Notes under the pieces: generated by a model
Database searches by the model: none
What the model was told of the DNA's origin: nothing
What the model saw: only the letters and a program-made list of their open reading frames with translations
Program-made: the position numbers and the translations under genes
Shown: positions 59,301 to 64,000 of the stretch, piece after piece
Numbering within the stretch: position 1 is the stretch's first letter
Layout: every line of letters starts with the position of its first letter
NCBI RefSeq assembly: GCF_000003815.2
Contig: NC_049982.1
Span: 12,055,183 to 12,119,182, forward strand
Source of the DNA: Branchiostoma floridae
Lineage: Eukaryota; Chordata; Leptocardii; Amphioxiformes; Branchiostomatidae
DNA: 64,000 nt
Direction of reading: 5' to 3'

Positions 59301-61748
59301 TTAACCATCAACGTGTTAACGTTATGTTTTTGTTCTTCAAGTACTTTTTTGAAACAGACAGTACCATGAAATATTTTCTGATTTATCACACAAAGTTATT
59401 TGGTATAGTTAAACCAGCTGCTGCCACACTGCATGCCGTTAAGCAGATTCATCTACAGATACATACTTTACATCACTTAACATTATATGTTACACGCACA
59501 GTGTATACATATAACTGATATTCTACTGTTCTGATAATTTTTTTGAACAGAAAAATGGCAGACTTGTTGAACTTGAAGGACCATGCAGTAAACCTTCAGG
59601 AGGCAGCAGTGCTAGATTACTATGTCGCCGGTTTCTGGTGGGCGAAGGAACAGAGCTTCACACTACAGCAGATCTCTGGCTTCATCACAGCACTCAGTAC
59701 TCTCCTGGATAACATAAGAGGTATGTACATGTATGTGGGAGTAACACTTTAACAATTGTGCACCACAAGTAAAGGCGCACATCTTTTAGTTTTAAGTATA
59801 TCTTTCTCTCCTTTCCTTTGTGTGCCTCACCACTCTTTTTTCTTCATCAAGTCTCAGAGTCTCATCTCCATCCAAATCTATCACACCTCCTAACTGCTAC
59901 CCATTTTCCTTCATCATCATGATCTTTATACCAAGGGAAAATATCGTGTCTTTGCAGAAAAGCAGATGTCACTTGTTGACAACCTTAAGGAGCTTAAGAA
60001 AATGTTGGTTGGGATCGGACAGGAGACCCCGGAAGTGACTGGAGGCCTGGACTTCTTCAACACAGACCAGGCCAAACTACTCACAGACTACATCACAAAG
60101 AGGTAAGGCAAGAAATGTTATGTTAGAAGCCCATGTTATAATGATCTGTGCCTATTCTTTTTATTTCCTGGGAGGCCAAGACCAAACAAAAAAGTAGTTG
60201 TCTTCATTTGGATTTGTTCATGAATGCCTTATTTCTGTTGTTTCTTGTAGATAGCCTTTACATGTTTTGTGAAATGTCATGTAATGTGAAAATTAAATGT
60301 CAATGGAGAGACACAAAATGATCAAGGGAACTGATGGCAGTGTTGATTTTTGTGAAGCGTTTAGAATGTTAAAACTTCTATGAAATATCTTTTTAATAAC
60401 ATAAGGTGTTTTATTCCCAGCCTGTTCCAACACTACAAGTTGTACCAGTACATGTTTACTTTGGAACAAGATGAGATGGTGATCGGTACTGAGGTCAGTT
60501 AGAGCTTTTTTTTACTTATACTGATCTGCACCTTTTTGAGGTAAAATATTGCAAGGATTTGATAAACAAAAACATTACTCAATCATTATCGAATAACTCG
60601 CATGATAGATTTGATATTTCTTCTAATATTGTAATGCCAAATTACCATGTCTTGAAATATAGAATTAATTCCATTTTTTAATCATAATGTCAAGAAAAAA
60701 GTGAAATCAACTATCTCCAAGTGTTTTTAAACCTGTAAAGAGTTTCAGAAGAGTAATGTACATTTCTGTATTTGCAGCTGTCCATCGAGGTGGCCCCCCC
60801 TGCAGATATACCGTTCCCACCCCCCCTGGATGAGGGGATGAAGGAGGCAGTTTACCTGGAGCATGTGGCACCCCCTCCACCACCACCAGAGAAGGAGGTT
60901 TGGAACTGCGTTTTCTCTGTTCTACAGATTCAGTATGTGATGATAACACATTAGATTAGTACTAGATGGAAAATAACGTTCAGAAGGCTATTCCATTTAC
61001 ATGTCAATATGAAGGTTTGAAAGATAATGATTTCATTGATATGTACTATGAATTTCAGTTGGAATCCAGTTAGAAAATTGACTGTACTTGAGAGCATCTG
61101 TGCAGGTGAAAAGTGTGATACCAAGTTTATTTCTGGATACTAAAAGCCACGTTTAACACCCAACTGTTTATTTATGGTTGTTTATTTACTGTGTGGTTGC
61201 TGTATTCACCAATTCCAAAACACATTTTTCAGGCAGGGAAGATGAAATTGTGTATTTTAAGGCTCTCCTATATGCTACATACAGATAGTAACATATCACT
61301 GTGTCACCACAATCCACTTGTTACTACCCCCACCATCCTATTAAATGTAAGATCTCTCTACTCAAAACAGTTTGGAACTTTGGAATGCACCGTAGGCAAT
61401 AAAATGCAAAAGGACACATCCAAAGCAAAGTACCGTATGCAATAGATTATAGATTATACTGCAGATTACGCTGCAGATAATTGCATAATCCTAACTACAT
61501 GTACATGTAAAATCTTTTTTGCCTAGGAGGAGAAGGAGGCCCCCTCAGGTGAGGAAGAAAAGGTGTTCACTGATGAGGAGGTGGAAGATATCTTGGAAGG
61601 AGTCACTACAGATGAACTCAAGGAGGTCATCAGTTCTGTTGTGAACGAGATGCTAGGCTCACTGTCAGCTGATGTAGGAGCAAAATTAAAGGAAAGAGAA
61701 GCACAGTACTTGGCAAAAATTAGCAAGATGCAAAAAATCGCTGAGTAA
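56342..61748 (+). CDS. CFAP119: Cilia and flagella-associated protein 119-like, 8 coding exons
   Basis: CFAP119 (CCDC189/C16orf93) is an axonemal protein found in motile cilia and sperm. Exons: 56342-56359, 57639-57680, 59175-59281, 59551-59720, 59958-60102, 60421-60493, 60778-60897, 61527-61748; all GT-AG and in phase, 298 residues. The N-terminus is a Ser/Lys-rich MSRKSR start. The family core follows: LNLKDHAVNLQEAAVLDYYV, WWAKEQSFTLQQISGF, then TDYITKSLFQHYKLYQYMFT, the most diagnostic segment. A proline-rich stretch (FPPPLDEGM, then PPPPPPEKE) leads to an acidic region and a C-terminal helix (LKEREAQYLAKISKMQKI) that could form a coiled coil. Family assignment rests on recognition of the core only. 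A second possible first exon begins with ATG at 58156. Confidence 0.78.
58530..59090 (+). mobile_element. 5'-truncated LINE (CR1/L2-type) fragment in a CFAP119 intron
   Basis: An open frame to 59010 encodes the C-terminal end of a non-LTR reverse transcriptase: ILFKTMVRPHLEYGNIIWGP, LERVQRRATRMVPALKD, RLPSLEYRRRRGDMIQVFKI, RGHVFSSRVVKDWNSLPE, then SVNQFKSNLDRHWE. No 5' part, endonuclease or full polymerase core is present. Short TATCCAGG tandem repeats follow at about 59050-59075, a CR1-like 3' tail. Same strand as the host gene. Confidence 0.85.
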
Positions 61749-62660
61749 CTTGTAAATAGATTTGCAACATATGTACATACTTTTTAAAATGTTTATACTC
61801 AGTAAAGTGGTCTTATATTGTTTATGGCAATTTGTGTATATTTGTATGACATGATCAATGTCTTGCAGTGAATGTTAATGAATATTTTTGTATTCTAAAC
61901 AATTTTGAGATTTTGAATTCTTTTAAAAGCTATTGTTTTAAATATTTCTTTACACACATAGGTTGGTACTCTATACATTTCTGACTATATGCTGAACTTG
62001 TTCAAAATTGAAAATAGGCATGCCTTTTTTATCTCTCTCATTTGAGCCTTGACCTAAAGTCGAAAATGTTTCTTTTCATTAGGTTTAACAGGTAATCACA
62101 GATGTACACGTTTTCCACTGTTATTTTGCATATCTAAAGTTGTGGTCTGTGCACAGTATTAGGTTCAATATTACCTAAAATGTTTTGATGTATGAACACT
62201 TGTATAACTTGACTGCACAACAATATTTTGTAAATATGACTTATTTGCAAGCCAGATGGTCATCAGGTCAAATATAGTCCCCAAACCTAATTACAGTACA
62301 CAAAAATACCCATGTGTCCTACATTCTATGTTACCTGTCTATTTTGGGATACTGTTCCCTGAGTAGTTGAAATGTTTAAGATGCGTTATATAATGTTATG
62401 TGTGGACAGCTGTCCTGATTAATCTAAAAACCCTGCCACTTGTAGATTCTGGTATCTGCGATTGACACATCCTCCATCGACCACCTTTTAAGTCTGAAAT
62501 GCCACAAATAATTGAGGATTATTGTCAACTGTATCATATGATGACACCTCCGTCCAGTATTGCACACATCTACAAGGAGAAGTCTGTCCTTTTCCCATGA
62601 ATTCCTGGATCCGGACATGGAAAGATTTTAGCACTCCTTACGTAGATGCCTGACATACCA
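61749..62660. other. 3' flank of the CFAP119-like gene
   Basis: AT-rich DNA without a supported exon. It leads into a LINE remnant that begins somewhere after 62640. Confidence 0.5.
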
Positions 62661-63158
62661 GGCATATCGGTGTCCTGCCATTAACCTTCAGCACCTCTAT
62701 CTAGCCAACCAGAGGTCGGTGCACAGAGTCACTCGTGGTGTCCTATTAAAAGATTGGTATAGAAACAGTATGTAGTCACTAGGATGTGCAGGAGTCTTTT
62801 CAAAATAGGCTGCAGAAGTCAATGAAAAGAGGGAGATGCGGGGTAGGGATGACTGACAACTATGTTAAGCCAATTCCCCCATGGCCCAGCTTACAGGTAT
62901 GTAAGAATTCTCCAGAAATCTAGACAAAGTCTCCTAGCCCTGCCGGTTGATTTCTACTTGGTGCTGAACCCAAGGCAATCTCGACGTAATCACCCAAACT
63001 CATACAAACTCATCAAGACCAATAAAGATTGTCTCAAATACTCATACTTCCCAAGAACCACTATCGACTGGACTAATCTACCATATTCAACCACCCTTCA
63101 AGCTAATCCTGTTAAGTTCAAGGAAGAGGTATTACAACACCTGAGGAACGGCCAATAA
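62660..63158 (+). mobile_element. Decayed LINE reverse transcriptase C-terminal fragment
   Basis: The frame 62862-63158 encodes a tail typical of LINE/RTE-CR1 open frames: RRNHPNSYKLIKTNKDCLKY, SYFPRTTIDWTNLP, NPVKFKEEVLQHL. Upstream bases from about 62660 carry further in-register but broken pieces. It is a relic. Confidence 0.75.
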
Positions 63159-64000
63159 AACAGTAGTACTGCACCCTGGGTGGATTGTCCCAACACTAAG
63201 GGGTGTTACCCAGTATCAAAACAAGAACAAGAAGACCAGTCTGTAGCAAAAACCTGGTTTGTACCTTTACATACAGCATCTTTCAGTCGACTCCAACCAC
63301 CTGTTTATGCGTTAGGGTCCGGTCATATACGTCACAAACCTTGGGTGAAACGTGCATGTGTCGTGCAAAAAATCCAACTGTATTGTTTCAGGAAAGCTGT
63401 ACGTCCTGAATCCAGTTGGTTCTGTACTTCCGTGTGGAGGTTAGGCCACGTTGATTTGATTATATGTATGACATCCGCGATCGCACCAATTTTCGGCCAT
63501 TTCCAACAAAAAAAAAAGTTTTCGACCACACAATAAATTGTGCAAAGCAACTGTAAAATGAGCACAAATATTCCGTAGATTGAAAAAAAGGATCAGAAAA
63601 CAGATAACTAATGCCATAGAATGCCAAAATGAATCTAAAGTCAAAGAATAAGATGTGAAAGGACAGAAAGAAAAAAAAAAATTATTGTTGGTTGGGGGAG
63701 GTACCAGTACAGAAAATTCAGGTCCAGAGGATCATTTCCAGGTCCGGACATGAACCTGGACCTGATTGTCTGTGGAAACTTGAGAACTGGCAATACTCAA
63801 AACAATGGTAGTTGGTCAATTTTGCTACAAAGGAATCTGTTTGGTGGATTATTGGACTCCCACTTCTCTTCTCTCCTCTTCCCAATTACGAAGAGGAGAG
63901 AAGAGACTCGGGAGCTATATTACGACCGGATTCCAGGCTAGGATCACAGCCCAAGAGCTTAGGCGCAGGTGTGTTCAGATGCTATGGGCATATTAAAGAC
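63159..64000. other. Terminal non-coding stretch
   Basis: No exon is supported. A local inverted repeat (CTTCTCTCCTC / GAGGAGAGAAG) lies at about 63872-63906. The open frames here are short and lack splice context. Confidence 0.45.

Overview
This is a eukaryotic, intron-rich window that looks like an invertebrate deuterostome, most probably a cephalochordate (amphioxus, Branchiostoma). That is an inference: the genes are chordate-type orthologues with vertebrate-like exon phases (ENPP, MRPS18C, ELMOD3, POMK, GATD3, CFAP119), the introns are short to medium, and they are packed with small DNA transposons, fold-back elements and LINE fragments. No bacterial or viral gene block is present. All gene models below were assembled by eye from splice sites, phase and protein family pattern.

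Layout. 602-2489 (+): an unrecognised gene, probably with an N-terminal membrane anchor. 2509-10873: non-coding, with a 1.05-kb fold-back transposon (6937-7981). 11204-12296 (+): a second unrecognised gene that shares short motifs with the first. 12756-27856 (-): a 24-exon ectonucleotide pyrophosphatase/phosphodiesterase (ENPP) gene. Its 5.7-kb intron 11 holds an intronless CENP-B/pogo-type DNA-binding gene (20512-21525, +) flanked by two long inverted arrays. 28199-29545 (-): a possible small secreted protein. 30538-33961 (-): MRPS18C, head to head with ELMOD3 (34322-40283, +). 43589-50179 (-): two tandem POMK genes, the downstream flank of one split by a hAT-like element. 51005-54149 (+): GATD3/ES1. 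56342-61748 (+): a CFAP119-like ciliary gene with a LINE fragment in an intron. 61749-64000: a second LINE fragment and non-coding DNA.

The genes do not form a pathway. ENPP is an extracellular nucleotide hydrolase, MRPS18C a mitochondrial ribosomal protein, ELMOD3 an Arf-family GAP-like protein, POMK a secretory-pathway glycan kinase, GATD3 a DJ-1/PfpI-fold protein, and CFAP119 a cilium protein. The distinctive content is mobile DNA. Several elements can be delimited exactly by target-site duplications: three Mutator-like (9 bp), one hAT-like (8 bp), one with 6 bp and one with 5 bp. There is also a miniature LTR element whose 177-bp LTRs carry a tRNA-like B box, and the CENP-B-type gene that keeps both ends of a pogo-like transposase but lacks its catalytic core.
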